This document shows positions 14,756 to 22,893 of a DNA stretch of 41,532 bases, piece by piece (position 1 is the first letter of the stretch; the number at the start of each line of letters is the position of its first letter). The DNA is taken from positions 1 through 41,532 of the forward strand of contig NZ_BDBP01000085.1 in assembly GCF_001613045.1 (NCBI RefSeq). Direction: 5' to 3'. A model generated the notes under the pieces. The model made no database searches. It was given only the letters and a program-made list of their open reading frames with translations, and was not told where the DNA came from. The stretch comes from Nocardia lijiangensis NBRC 108240 (GTDB lineage: Bacteria; Actinomycetota; Actinomycetes; Mycobacteriales; Mycobacteriaceae). The position numbers and the translations under genes are program-made.

Positions 14756-15247
14756 ATGACGAATCCCTTGGGGAATCCCAACCGCGCCCGCCAGGGGTTG
14801 CCGACCCCGCCGTCGGGCTGGCCGGTGGGCTCCTATCCGACCTACGCCGAGGCGCAGCGGGCGGTCGACTACCTGGCCGACAACCAGTTTCCGGTGCAGG
14901 ACGTGACGATCGTCGGTGTCGACCTGATGCAGGTCGAGCGGGTGCTCTACCGCCTGAACTGGGGCAAGGTGATCGGTGGCGGCGTGGTCTCCGGCGCCTG
15001 GCTCGGCCTGTTCCTCGGTCTGCTGCTGAGCCTGTTCACCACCAGCGGCGCGTTCGGTCCGCTGCTCGTCGGCCTGGTCGGCGGCATCATCTTCGGTGTG
15101 ATCTCGACCTCGATTCCGTACGCGGCCACCAAGGGCCAGCGCGATTTCGCCTCCACCATGCAGCTGGTGGCTGGCCGCTACGACGTGCTGTGCGACCCGA
15201 AGTCGGCCGAGCAGGCGCGGGACATGCTCGCGCGGTTGGCGATCTGA
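14756..15247 (+). CDS. General stress protein 17M-like protein with Gly-rich membrane hairpin
   Basis: 163 aa. After a polar start, residues 25-60 form the YflT/GSP17M-type fold (GSYPTYAEAQRAVDYLADN, then VQDVTIVGVDL). Two Gly-rich hydrophobic segments follow at about 75-98 and 103-122 with glycine-zipper character (GGGVVSGAWLGLFLGLLL, GLVGGIIFGVI). The C-terminus VAGRYDVLCDP is a final strand. The family has no defined biochemical role; members are often stress induced. GGAG sits four bases before the ATG. A homologue lies near corA in M. tuberculosis (Rv1234, from memory). Confidence 0.75.
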   Translation: MTNPLGNPNRARQGLPTPPSGWPVGSYPTYAEAQRAVDYLADNQFPVQDVTIVGVDLMQVERVLYRLNWGKVIGGGVVSGAWLGLFLGLLLSLFTTSGAFGPLLVGLVGGIIFGVISTSIPYAATKGQRDFASTMQLVAGRYDVLCDPKSAEQARDMLARLAI

Positions 15248-15251
15248 GCGC

Positions 15252-15830
15252 ATGGACGTGATGGACACGGTCCGCACCGGCGTGCTCGACCACTACGGCG
15301 TGGCCGCGACCGGTGTGGATTCGGCCTCGGTGACGTTTCTGGGGCTGGAGCCGATCGAGATCCTGCGCATCGTCGACGGCGACGTCGTGCATTACGCGAC
15401 GCTCGGCGGTTCGCGTCATCCCATGGGCGATCCCGGTGACCTGCACGCCGATCCGGTGCGCGGCCCGCGCGCGGAGCTGGTGCTGACGCTGCGAACCGGC
15501 ACCGCCATGCCAGGCCTGCCCAAGGCGCTGGGCATCCTGGTCGCCACGCCCTCCGTGGAAGGCGTTGTGCTGCAAGCCGACGCGTTGCTCGACCTCGGCG
15601 AGCCGCTGTGGCAGGGCTCGGCGTTCACCGCGGCGCTGCTCGCCGACAGCGAGATTCCGGAGATTCCGCTGCCCGAGCCCGCCGAGCCGGTCAGGTATCT
15701 GACGGTGACACCGGTGACCGCGACCGAGGCGGCCTGGGTGCGGGTGCGCGGTGCGCAGGCGCTGCGCGACGCGTGGACCGAAGCGGGCATCGACGTGCGC
15801 GATCCGGGCCGTGGGGCGGCGACGCTGTAG
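15252..15830 (+). CDS. Suppressor-of-fused (SUFU) domain protein
   Basis: 192 aa, single domain. The pattern of strands, including HYATLGGSRHPM near residue 50, RAELVLTLR, a central GILVATPSVEGVVLQADALLDLGEPLW and FTAALLADSEIPEIPLPEPAEPVRYLTVTPVT (residues about 120-155), matches bacterial SUFU-domain proteins, which are often linked to immunity or toxin neighbourhoods. No toxin is present here; it follows the stress-protein gene by four bases and ends 28 bases before the convergent corA. A second ATG (15261) is an alternative start. Role unknown. Confidence 0.75.
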   Translation: MDVMDTVRTGVLDHYGVAATGVDSASVTFLGLEPIEILRIVDGDVVHYATLGGSRHPMGDPGDLHADPVRGPRAELVLTLRTGTAMPGLPKALGILVATPSVEGVVLQADALLDLGEPLWQGSAFTAALLADSEIPEIPLPEPAEPVRYLTVTPVTATEAAWVRVRGAQALRDAWTEAGIDVRDPGRGAATL

Positions 15831-15857
15831 CGGCGTGCTTCCTGCGGCGTGGGGTGT

Positions 15858-16934
15858 TCAGAGCCAGTTGTTGCGGCGGAACGTGATGAACAGTCCGGTG
15901 CACACGGTCGCCATGAGCAGCAGCACCATGCCGTAGCCGTAGGTCCATTTCAGTTCCGGCATGTGGTCGAAGTTCATGCCGTAGACGCCCGCGATCATGG
16001 TCGGGACCGCCGCGATGGCGACCCACGCCGAGATCTTCCGCATGTCGGTGCTCTGCTGCACGGTCATCTTGGCCAGGGCGGCGCTGACCAGTTCGCTGAG
16101 CGACTCGTCGAAATCGGAGATGCGCTCGGCGACGGTTGTGTGATGGTCGGCCACGTCGCGCAGGTAGCGCCGAATCTCCTTGGCTATCGGCAGATCCGGT
16201 TTGTGCGCCAGCAGTTGCAGCGGCGCGGCGAGCGGATTGACCGCGCGGCGCAGCTCCACCACCTCGCGCTTGAGTTGGTAGATCGACTCGATGGAGACGT
16301 GGTTGCGCGGGGTGAAAACCGCCTCTTCCATCTCGTCGATGTCGTTCTCCACCAGCGCCGCCACCTCGATGTAGGAGTCCACGACGTGGTCGGCCACCGC
16401 GTGCAGCACCGCGTACGGGCCGTGGCTCAAATGGTCGGGGCGATCCTCGAGTTCGCGTCGCACGCCCGCGAGGCCGCTGTGCTCGCCGTGCCGGACGGTC
16501 ACCGCGAAATCGCGTCCGGTGAACACCATGATGTCGCCGGTCTCGACGATCTCGCTGACGCTGTGCATTTCGTGCGGGACATAGGAGACCGTGCGCAGCA
16601 CCACGAACGTCGTGTCGTCGAAGCGTTCCAGCTTGGGCCGCTGATGGGCCTTGATCGCGTCCTCGACGGCGAGCGGATGCAGGTCGAAGGTCGCCGCGAT
16701 GTCGGCCATCTGGGTCTCGTCCGGATCGTGCAGCCCGATCCAGACGAAACCGTTCTCGCGCGAGCGGACCTCGGCCAGCGCCTCGGCGTGGGTGAAGCGA
16801 CCCGGCAGCCTGTGTCCGTCGACGTAGACGGCGCAGTCGACGACGGCTCGCGCGGTGGGGACGGGAATGCGTGGGCGCGGCGTCACGGCGCGACCTTGAC
16901 CGCGGAGGGACGAGAGCGGCGGTATGGACGGCAC
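15858..16934 (-). CDS. corA: CorA magnesium/cobalt transporter
   Basis: 358 aa from the GTG at 16934. The cytoplasmic domain (about 30-290) contains FVWIGLHDPDETQM, LAVEDAIKAHQRPKLERF and long helices such as NDIDEMEEAVFTPRNHVSIE. Two C-terminal transmembrane segments (about 298-316 and 333-350) flank the signature YGMNFDHMPEL, whose GMN motif is the ion selectivity filter. The protein forms pentameric Mg2+ channels in the membrane. An open frame continues upstream past the divergent PHP gene, so the start must be inside 17018; GTG 16886 is an alternative. The presence of a channel-less MgtE sensor 2 kb away is notable. Confidence 0.93.
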   Translation of the reverse strand: MPSIPPLSSLRGQGRAVTPRPRIPVPTARAVVDCAVYVDGHRLPGRFTHAEALAEVRSRENGFVWIGLHDPDETQMADIAATFDLHPLAVEDAIKAHQRPKLERFDDTTFVVLRTVSYVPHEMHSVSEIVETGDIMVFTGRDFAVTVRHGEHSGLAGVRRELEDRPDHLSHGPYAVLHAVADHVVDSYIEVAALVENDIDEMEEAVFTPRNHVSIESIYQLKREVVELRRAVNPLAAPLQLLAHKPDLPIAKEIRRYLRDVADHHTTVAERISDFDESLSELVSAALAKMTVQQSTDMRKISAWVAIAAVPTMIAGVYGMNFDHMPELKWTYGYGMVLLLMATVCTGLFITFRRNNWL

Positions 16935-17018
16935 GAGGACGATGGTAGAGGCGTCGCGCCGCGAGCCGAGCGGATGGCCGCGGACCACCGGTGATCGCGC
17001 ACTGCGACACTGGAGGAC

Positions 17019-17873
17019 GTGCGCATCGACCTGCATACCCATTCGACCGCGTCCGACGGCACCGATACCCCGGCCGAGCTGGTGCGGAACGCGGCGGCCG
17101 CCGGCCTGGACGTCGTCGCGATCACCGATCACGACACCACCGCCGGGTGGGTCGAGGCGGTGGACGCGCTACCGAAGGGCATGACGCTGGTGCGCGGGAT
17201 GGAGATGTCGTGCGTCGGGCTGGGCGAGGACGGCTGGCCGGTGCCGGTGCATCTGCTCGCCTACCTGTTCGATCCGGCCGACCGCAGTTTCGCCGAGGAG
17301 CGCGAGCGGTTGCGCGCCGAGCGGGTGGACCGGCTGCGCTCGATGGCCGAGCGGATGGCCGCCGACGGACTGCCGATCGACCCGGACGCGGTGCTCGCGG
17401 CGGCGGGGCCTTCGGCAGGGCGTCCGCATCTGGCGCGGGCGCTGGTCGAGGCCGGGGTGGTGCCGAGCGTGGACGCCGCCTTCACCGAGCTGCTCGCACC
17501 GCGCGGACCGTACTACGCGGAGAAGGCCGACACGGCGCTGCACCGCGCGGTCGCGATGATCGCGGGCGCGGGCGGGGTCAGCGTGCTCGCCCACACCAGG
17601 GCCCGCAAGCGGGGACGGCTGCTCGCCCTGGACGACATCCGGGAATTGGCCACCCTCGGACTGGGCGGCCTGGAGATCGACCATCCCGACCATTCCGCCG
17701 CCGATCGCGCGGTGCTGACCGAGCTCGCCGACGAGCTGGGTCTGATCACCACCGGCTCGTCGGACTACCACGGCGCCAACAAGACCATCCGCCTCGGCGA
17801 ATTCACCACCGACCCAGCGCAATTCGAGGAGCTCGCGGGCAAGGCGACGGGTGTGCCCGTGATCACTTCGTGA
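17019..17873 (+). CDS. PHP-domain metal-dependent phosphoesterase
   Basis: 284 aa. The polymerase-and-histidinol-phosphatase fold shows all expected metal ligands: DLHTHSTASDGT at residues 4-15, AITDHDTTAG near 36, a conserved Glu-Met-Ser (GMEMSC), LAHTRA near 190, and GSSDYHGANK near 250. Relatives (YciV/RNase AM) hydrolyse 3',5'-nucleotide bisphosphates or degrade short RNAs from the 5' end, so an RNA-turnover role is likely but unproven. The GTG at 17019 has GGAGG only two bases upstream, unusually close. The stop codon overlaps the next gene start (GTGA). Confidence 0.88.
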   Translation: MRIDLHTHSTASDGTDTPAELVRNAAAAGLDVVAITDHDTTAGWVEAVDALPKGMTLVRGMEMSCVGLGEDGWPVPVHLLAYLFDPADRSFAEERERLRAERVDRLRSMAERMAADGLPIDPDAVLAAAGPSAGRPHLARALVEAGVVPSVDAAFTELLAPRGPYYAEKADTALHRAVAMIAGAGGVSVLAHTRARKRGRLLALDDIRELATLGLGGLEIDHPDHSAADRAVLTELADELGLITTGSSDYHGANKTIRLGEFTTDPAQFEELAGKATGVPVITS

Positions 17874-18136
17874 GATACCTGCGCGCGCTCAGCGGGGTGG
17901 TTGCGGCGGGTACGGTGCTGCTGACGCTCGTCGTCGTCGGTGCGGCGGTGATCGGCGCGCAGCGCGGCTTCCCCGGTCCGGGCGCGGAGTCGGTGACCTG
18001 GCATCTGGTGGCCTCGGTGACCGTGCTTGGGGCGCAGATCTTTTCGGATAGGCATCGGGGTTTTCTCGCCTTTTCCGGATCTGCGGTCGTTTTCTTGGTC
18101 ACCGGAATATTGCTCTGGACACAATGGTGGGGTTGA
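17870..18136 (+). CDS. Small three-TM membrane protein coupled to the PHP gene
   Basis: 88 aa, starting VRYLRALSGVV at a GTG that shares GTGA with the PHP stop. Three hydrophobic segments are visible: about residues 8-28, 42-58 and 64-86. Between them are short basic loops (QRGFPGPGAES, SDRHRGFL), and the C-terminus is aromatic (LLWTQWWG). It resembles unnamed actinobacterial small membrane proteins found after PHP-domain genes; I do not recognise a named family. Translational coupling suggests joint production with the phosphoesterase. Function unknown. Confidence 0.7.
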   Translation: MRYLRALSGVVAAGTVLLTLVVVGAAVIGAQRGFPGPGAESVTWHLVASVTVLGAQIFSDRHRGFLAFSGSAVVFLVTGILLWTQWWG

Positions 18137-18187
18137 TAATCCGGTACTGGTTGCGGCCGGGTGAATTGTGGACGAACATCTTTTCTT

Positions 18188-19867
18188 GTGAACGAGATAG
18201 AGACGGACGTGCTGGTTCTAGGCGGTGGCCCCGCCGGAGCCTGGGCGGCCGTCTCGGCCGCCTCCGGAGGGGCGAGGGTGGTGCTCGTCGACAAGGCCCG
18301 CTGCGGAAGCAGCGGGCCTTCTGCGTTCGGGAGCACGATGGTGTGGAACATCCCGCCCGGCGCGGCCAGGAACGCGGCGGTACGCCGATCGCACGCGCAC
18401 GGCGGTGACCTCGGCGATCCGGAATGGATGCACCGAGTGCTCGACGAGACCCATCGGCGGATCGAACAGCTGGTGGGCTGGGGTTATCGGTTTCCCGACG
18501 ACTCGCGGGGCGGCTCGCAGCGGGTCCGCCTGGATGGCGCGGGATACCTGCGCCGGATGCGCCGCACCGTGATCGAGGCGGGTGTGCGTGTCCTCGATCA
18601 CCATCCCGCATTGCAGCTGCTGCGCGACGGTGACGGCGTGATCTCCGGTGCGGCCGGGGTGCAGCAGAACAACGGCTTTCGCTCCTGGACGGTCCGCGCG
18701 GGCGCGGTGGTGATTGCCACCGGCGGCTGTGCCTTTCTCTCCGGCGGCGCGGGCACCGACGTGGCGACGGGTGACGGGCTGCTGTTCGCCGCCGAGGCGG
18801 GTGCGCGGCTGTCCGGCATGGAATTCTCCAGCGCCTACGGCTTGGCGGCCATGCCGAATTCCGTCACGCCTGCGATGCATCCGAGTTCGACGCCGGGTCT
18901 CGCGCTGCAATACGCCACGCTCTACGACGAGAGCGGCACGGTTCTCGAGGGACATCGGCACGCGGCGTTCGCGGCCATCGCCGACGGGCGGCGGGTGTTC
19001 GCCGCCGCGGACGACATGCCCGCGGCGGTCCGCGACTGGCTCACCAGGCAGGGCACGGCCGATCACACACAACGGGTGCCGCTGCGCGCGGTGCTCGAGG
19101 GGACGGTGCGCGGTACGGGCGGTCTGGCGCTCACCGGTCCGGACTGCGCGACCACGGTGGCCGGGCTGTTCGGCGCGGGCGATGCGGTCAGCCGAGAGGC
19201 GATCACGGGCGCGGTGAGCGGCTTCGGCGGTCAGAGCGGAGCGTGGGCCATCGCCTCCGGCGTCTGGGCGGGGGCGGGGGCCGCCCGTTTCGCGCGGACC
19301 AGAGGCGCGGTGGGCGTGGTGCATCCGGTGCCGGGCGCGGGCCTCGCCGCGCGAGCGCGCATCGACCCGCGCGCGATCGTGGGACTGGTCCAGGAGCACA
19401 CGCTGCCGCTGCGGCGCAGCTACTGGCGCAGCGCGGGCAGCCTGCGCGACAGCATCGCCGAGCTCGACGGCATGTGGCCGGGCGTGGCGTTCGATCTCGG
19501 TGGGGTCGGCGCCGAGCGCTTGCGAGCCAGGCAGGCGGCGGCCCTGCTCGCGGTGGCCAGATGGACCAAGCACAGCGCGCTGGCCCGCACCGAGACCCGC
19601 GGCATGCATCGGCGCACCGACCATCCCGATACCGGAGCCGAGTGGCTGGTGCGACTGACGTCAGGCGGGCTGGACGACGTCTGGGTCGGCACCGAGCGAT
19701 TACGGCGGGTACCGTCGGAGCAGGCCCCCGCCGTGCGAGGTCCGGCCGTCGTACGCGGCCAGGTCCCGGTCGGGTTGGAGCCCGCTCCCGCGGTGTCCGG
19801 GACCCCGCGGATCGTGCCGGGCCGACGGGAGCCCGATCTCACACCCCCGGATCGCCTGGCGATGTGA
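18188..19867 (+). CDS. FAD-dependent oxidoreductase, fumarate-reductase/adenylylsulfate-reductase flavoprotein type
   Basis: 559 aa from the GTG at 18188. The N-terminal dinucleotide fold reads VLVLGGGPAGAWAAVSAA with an acidic end VLVDKA. The second FAD contact ATGGCAFLSG is near residue 180 and the C-terminal GAGDAVSREAITGAVSG near 338. The last 150 residues hold the helical domain of flavoprotein subunits (SYWRSAGSLRDSIAEL), then a Pro-rich tail. No iron-sulfur or membrane partner gene is adjacent, so electron acceptor and substrate are unknown. A GTG nine codons earlier is possible; neither start has a clear ribosome-binding site. It is not linked to the malic enzyme, which is 440 bases away. 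Confidence 0.8.
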   Translation: MNEIETDVLVLGGGPAGAWAAVSAASGGARVVLVDKARCGSSGPSAFGSTMVWNIPPGAARNAAVRRSHAHGGDLGDPEWMHRVLDETHRRIEQLVGWGYRFPDDSRGGSQRVRLDGAGYLRRMRRTVIEAGVRVLDHHPALQLLRDGDGVISGAAGVQQNNGFRSWTVRAGAVVIATGGCAFLSGGAGTDVATGDGLLFAAEAGARLSGMEFSSAYGLAAMPNSVTPAMHPSSTPGLALQYATLYDESGTVLEGHRHAAFAAIADGRRVFAAADDMPAAVRDWLTRQGTADHTQRVPLRAVLEGTVRGTGGLALTGPDCATTVAGLFGAGDAVSREAITGAVSGFGGQSGAWAIASGVWAGAGAARFARTRGAVGVVHPVPGAGLAARARIDPRAIVGLVQEHTLPLRRSYWRSAGSLRDSIAELDGMWPGVAFDLGGVGAERLRARQAAALLAVARWTKHSALARTETRGMHRRTDHPDTGAEWLVRLTSGGLDDVWVGTERLRRVPSEQAPAVRGPAVVRGQVPVGLEPAPAVSGTPRIVPGRREPDLTPPDRLAM

Positions 19868-20306
19868 CAACTCACCGCCCCGCGGTGTGCGGATGCGAGT
19901 TTCCCCTTACTTCGGGGTAATTCCGGGGATTTACCCTCGGAAATATGACGCGCAACCGGGATCCGACACACCGGTTTGGCAAGTCATCGGACCGGCTGGC
20001 AGAATGTTGCGGATTCCCCTCCTATGCCACCGCCGGGTTCGGGAATCGCGGTGCTCCGAGCTGCGCAACGTACCGTCGCGCCCCCGAGGATCGCCCCGCA
20101 TGTTCTGTCCGGACACACCCGTCCGGCCCCCGCTTTGCGGATCAGTGCAGCGCCACGTCTCGAGCTGATCGTCGGGTTTTCGACACATCGACCCCGACTC
20201 GAAACGTCCCGGTCAGCGCACTCGATGAGCGGTACGAATCACCTATTACGAATTACCCGGCGGTAACCGTCCCCCGGTTCAGCCCGACCCGAGCAGGAGT
20301 GAAATC
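19868..20306 (+). promoter_or_regulatory. 439-base intergenic region upstream of the malic enzyme gene
   Basis: No convincing small gene is seen in either direction. A possible promoter is TTGGCA (19976-19981), 18 bases, CAGAAT (20000-20005), which would give a leader of about 300 bases. Closer to the gene, ACGAAT is repeated 14 bases apart near 20233-20252. AGGAG lies just before the GTG start at 20307. A long structured leader is possible but no known riboswitch pattern is recognised. Confidence 0.3.
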
Positions 20307-21503
20307 GTGTCACCTGTGACTGACGCACCGAATGCCACCGCGAGTTTGTCCGAAATCACCAACGACGAAATCTTCGCTGGACACCTCGGCGGCAAGCTCT
20401 CGGTCGAGCTCTCGGCTCCGCTCGAGACTCAGCGCGACCTCTCGATCGCGTACACCCCCGGCGTCGCTCAGGTCAGCCGTGCGATCGCTCAGGACGAGAC
20501 GCTGGCCAAGCGCTACACCTGGACCGACCGCCTGGTGGTCGTGGTCAGCGACGGCACCGCCGTCCTCGGCCTCGGCGACATCGGCCCGCGCGCCTCGCTG
20601 CCGGTGATGGAGGGCAAGGCGGCGCTGTTCAAGAAGTTCGCCGGACTGGACTCGATCCCGATCGTGCTGGACACCAAGGACGTCGACGAGATCGTCGAAA
20701 CCCTGATCCGGCTGCGCCCGAGCTTCGGCGCGGTGAACCTGGAGGACATCTCCGCGCCGCGCTGCTTCGAGATCGAGAAGCGCGTCATCGAGGCGCTCGA
20801 CTGCCCGGTCATGCACGACGACCAGCACGGCACCGCGATCGTGGTGCTCGCCGCCCTGAACGGCGCGGCCCGGGTGCAGGGTCGTGGCATCGACGGTCTG
20901 AAGGTCGTGGTGTCGGGCGCCGGCGCGGCCGGTGTCGCGTGCACCAACATCCTGCTCGCCGCGGGCGTTCGCGATGTCACCGTGCTCGACTCGAAGGGCA
21001 TCGTGAGCCGCGATCGCGCCGACCTGAACGAGGTGAAGTCCGAACTGGCCGAGCGCACCAACCCGCGCGGGCTCAGCGGCGGCGCCGCCGAGGCGCTCGC
21101 GGGCGCGGACGTGTTCCTCGGTCTGTCGGCGGGCCTGATCGCCGAGGAGCTCATCGCCTCGATGGCGCCGGAGGCGATCGTGTTCGCCATGTCCAACCCG
21201 GACCCGGAGATCCACCCGGACGTGGCGCGCAAGTACGCCTCGATCGTCGCGACCGGCCGCAGCGACTTCCCGAACCAGATCAACAACGTGCTCGCCTTCC
21301 CCGGCGTGTTCAAGGGCGCGCTGGACGCGGGCGCCCGTCGCATCACCGAAGGCATGAAGATCGCCGCCGCCGACGCCATCCTGAGCGTGGTCGCCGACGA
21401 GCTCGGCCCCGAGAAGATCGTCCCCAGCCCGCTCGACCCGCGGGTCGCCCCGGCCGTCGCCGAGGCTGTCGCCGCCGCCGCGCGTGCGGAGGGCGTTGCG
21501 TAA
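20307..21503 (+). CDS. NAD(P)-dependent malic enzyme (short bacterial type)
   Basis: 398 aa, the length of short malic enzymes without a phosphotransacetylase domain. It oxidatively decarboxylates malate to pyruvate. Motifs: catalytic Tyr in AYTPGVAQV near residue 48, GLGDIGPRASLPVMEGKA, catalytic Lys region FKKFAG, FGAVNLEDISAPRCFEIE metal ligands, HDDQHGTA, the Rossmann GAGAAGVACTNIL near 205, and MSNPDPEI plus FPNQINNVLAFPG near the end. The coenzyme preference cannot be settled by eye. AGGAG lies upstream of the GTG with suitable spacing. A strong hairpin follows 19 bases after the stop. Confidence 0.95.
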   Translation: MSPVTDAPNATASLSEITNDEIFAGHLGGKLSVELSAPLETQRDLSIAYTPGVAQVSRAIAQDETLAKRYTWTDRLVVVVSDGTAVLGLGDIGPRASLPVMEGKAALFKKFAGLDSIPIVLDTKDVDEIVETLIRLRPSFGAVNLEDISAPRCFEIEKRVIEALDCPVMHDDQHGTAIVVLAALNGAARVQGRGIDGLKVVVSGAGAAGVACTNILLAAGVRDVTVLDSKGIVSRDRADLNEVKSELAERTNPRGLSGGAAEALAGADVFLGLSAGLIAEELIASMAPEAIVFAMSNPDPEIHPDVARKYASIVATGRSDFPNQINNVLAFPGVFKGALDAGARRITEGMKIAAADAILSVVADELGPEKIVPSPLDPRVAPAVAEAVAAAARAEGVA

Positions 21504-21522
21504 CAACGGATTACGCAATCGA

Positions 21523-21558
21523 CAGGGCGCCCCGTTCAATGACGAACGAGGCGCCCTG
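21523..21558. terminator. Bidirectional hairpin terminator between malic enzyme and CBS genes
   Basis: A 15-bp stem with one mismatch: CAGGGCGCC then CGTTC on the left (21523-21537), and GAACG then GGCGCCCTG on the right (21544-21558), around a six-base loop. It lies between two convergent genes, 20 bases after one stop and 27 from the other, so it can serve both. Confidence 0.75.
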
Positions 21559-21585
21559 CCTCATTTCCAGGCATGTTGTTTGCGC

Positions 21586-22017
21586 TCAGTGCGGCACGGA
21601 AACGGCTGAGATGAACTCTGCCAGCTGGGCGTCGGTGACGTTCTTGGCCAGATCGGATTCGCAGATCATGCCGACCAGGCGCTTGTTCTCGATGACCGGC
21701 AGCCGCTTGATCTGATTCTGCTCCATCATCTCCAGCACCTGCTGGAGTTCGGCGTCGGCGTCGACCCAGCGCGGGGTGCCCTTGGCGAGATCGCCTGCGC
21801 GGAGGCGGCTGGGGTCGCGTCCCTCGGCGATGCAGCGGACGACGATGTCACGGTCGGTCAGCATGCCGATGAGGCGGTCGTTGTTGCAGATAGGCAGCGC
21901 GCCCACGTCCAGGTTGCGCATCATCTCGGCGGCGCGGTCGAGCGTCTCGTCCGCGGGGATACACCTGGCATCGGCGTGCATGATGTCGCGGGCCTTCATC
22001 GGTGCGTTCATGCTCAC
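21586..22017 (-). CDS. Two-CBS-domain protein, Hrp1-like
   Basis: 143 aa, the same length as I recall for M. tuberculosis Hrp1 (hypoxic response protein 1, Rv2626c). Two CBS motifs make up nearly the whole protein: ARDIMHADARCIPADETL ... GALPICNNDRLIGMLTDRDIV (residues about 9-62) and AKGTPRWVDADAELQQVLEMM ... KRLPVIENKRLVGMICESDLA (about 80-130); pieces are given by position. Such proteins bind nucleotides or are secreted, but no ligand can be deduced. The GTG at 22017 is chosen because GGAGG lies six bases upstream; the ATG two codons later has poorer spacing. A CRP-like site lies about 125 bases upstream. Confidence 0.85.
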   Translation of the reverse strand: MSMNAPMKARDIMHADARCIPADETLDRAAEMMRNLDVGALPICNNDRLIGMLTDRDIVVRCIAEGRDPSRLRAGDLAKGTPRWVDADAELQQVLEMMEQNQIKRLPVIENKRLVGMICESDLAKNVTDAQLAEFISAVSVPH

Positions 22018-22140
22018 GGCAATCCTCCTCGTCTCGGGTTGGGGTCCCCGCAGGACTCGAGGTTGCGCAGGTCTCGACGCGGCTTGCCACAGTGGCGTCG
22101 AGCGCGTGCGCGGCTGACGACTCCTACGGCCAGTGCCAAT

Positions 22141-22156
22141 CGTGACGGAGATCACA
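22141..22156 (-). promoter_or_regulatory. CRP/GlxR-like site upstream of the Hrp1-like gene
   Basis: CGTGA, six bases, TCACA matches the TGTGA-N6-TCACA cAMP-receptor consensus at nine of ten positions. On the minus strand a possible TTGACC (22174-22169) and a CACGAT 17 bases further on bracket the site, so binding would fall between -35 and -10. Regulation by a cAMP receptor is inferred. Confidence 0.45.
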
Positions 22157-22188
22157 TCAACGGTCAATAGGGGTGGACTGGACGGCGG

Positions 22189-22893
22189 TCATCGCGCGGT
22201 CTGCCGCACGTCATTCGGAGCCGTCGCCCGCCGCAGCCGCCCGGTCCCCGGCGTCGTCACCCAGACGACGAGCGCGAGCAACCCGTCCAGCAGCATCGCC
22301 AACGCGGCCACCAGCAGCGCACCCACCAGCACCCGGTCGTACCGGTGCAGCCCGAGCCCGTCGAAGATGTAGCGGCCGAGCCCACCGAGATTCACGTACG
22401 CCGCGATGGTCGCGGTGGCCACCACCTGGAGGGTGGCGCCGCGCAGGCCGTTCACCAGGATCGGCATGGCATTGGGGACTTCCACACGGAACAGGACCTG
22501 CCGTTCGGTCATGCCCATGGCCCTGGAGGCATCGACCACGTCGGCGGGCACGTTGGCCACCCCGGCGTACGCGCCCGCCAGCAGCGGGGGGATGCCGACG
22601 GTGAGCAGCGCGAGCAGCGGCGGAATCAGCCCGAGCCCGAGCCCTAGCACCAGGAACGTGAGCAGGCCGAGGGTCGGCAGCGCGCGCATCGCGTTGGCGA
22701 AGCCGACCAGCGCCGCGGCGCCGCGCCGTCGATGGCCGATGACGAGGCCGAGCGGCACCGCGATCACGGCCGACCCGGCCACCGCCAGCAGGGTGTACCA
22801 GAGATGTTGCGCCAGACGGGCTTCGATGCCGGTGGGTCCGCCCCAGTTGGCGGCGTCGGTGAAATAGCGCCAGGCGTCGACGAACAGGTTCAC
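22189..22893 (-). CDS. Osmoprotectant ABC transporter permease (OpuCD/ProZ-like)
   Basis: 234 aa, a BPD_transp_1 integral membrane permease. Six hydrophobic segments are visible from about residue 30 on. The EAA loop that docks the ATPase reads VVDASRAMGMTERQVLFRVEVPNAMPILVNG (residues about 128-160; conserved core is DASRAMGM and the Gly after ILVN). The GTG at 22893 shares GTGA with the stop of the preceding permease, so translation is coupled. It forms a heterodimeric channel with the permease encoded at 22890-23552 for glycine betaine, choline or related compatible solutes. Last gene of a four-gene operon. Confidence 0.88.
   Translation of the reverse strand: MNLFVDAWRYFTDAANWGGPTGIEARLAQHLWYTLLAVAGSAVIAVPLGLVIGHRRRGAAALVGFANAMRALPTLGLLTFLVLGLGLGLIPPLLALLTVGIPPLLAGAYAGVANVPADVVDASRAMGMTERQVLFRVEVPNAMPILVNGLRGATLQVVATATIAAYVNLGGLGRYIFDGLGLHRYDRVLVGALLVAALAMLLDGLLALVVWVTTPGTGRLRRATAPNDVRQTAR

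Noticed and set aside
13571..15277. Long minus-strand open frame opposite the CitE-like and stress-protein genes
   Set aside because: No recognisable domains, and it conflicts with three plus-strand genes that have motifs and ribosome-binding sites.
16935..17132. Upstream extension of CorA to 17132
   Set aside because: It runs into the divergent PHP gene and its residues do not resemble CorA N-termini.
22033..22050. DosR-box-like GGGAC...CCC near the Hrp1-like gene
   Set aside because: Only part of the 20-bp consensus matches and it abuts the ribosome-binding site, so it is not a credible activator site.
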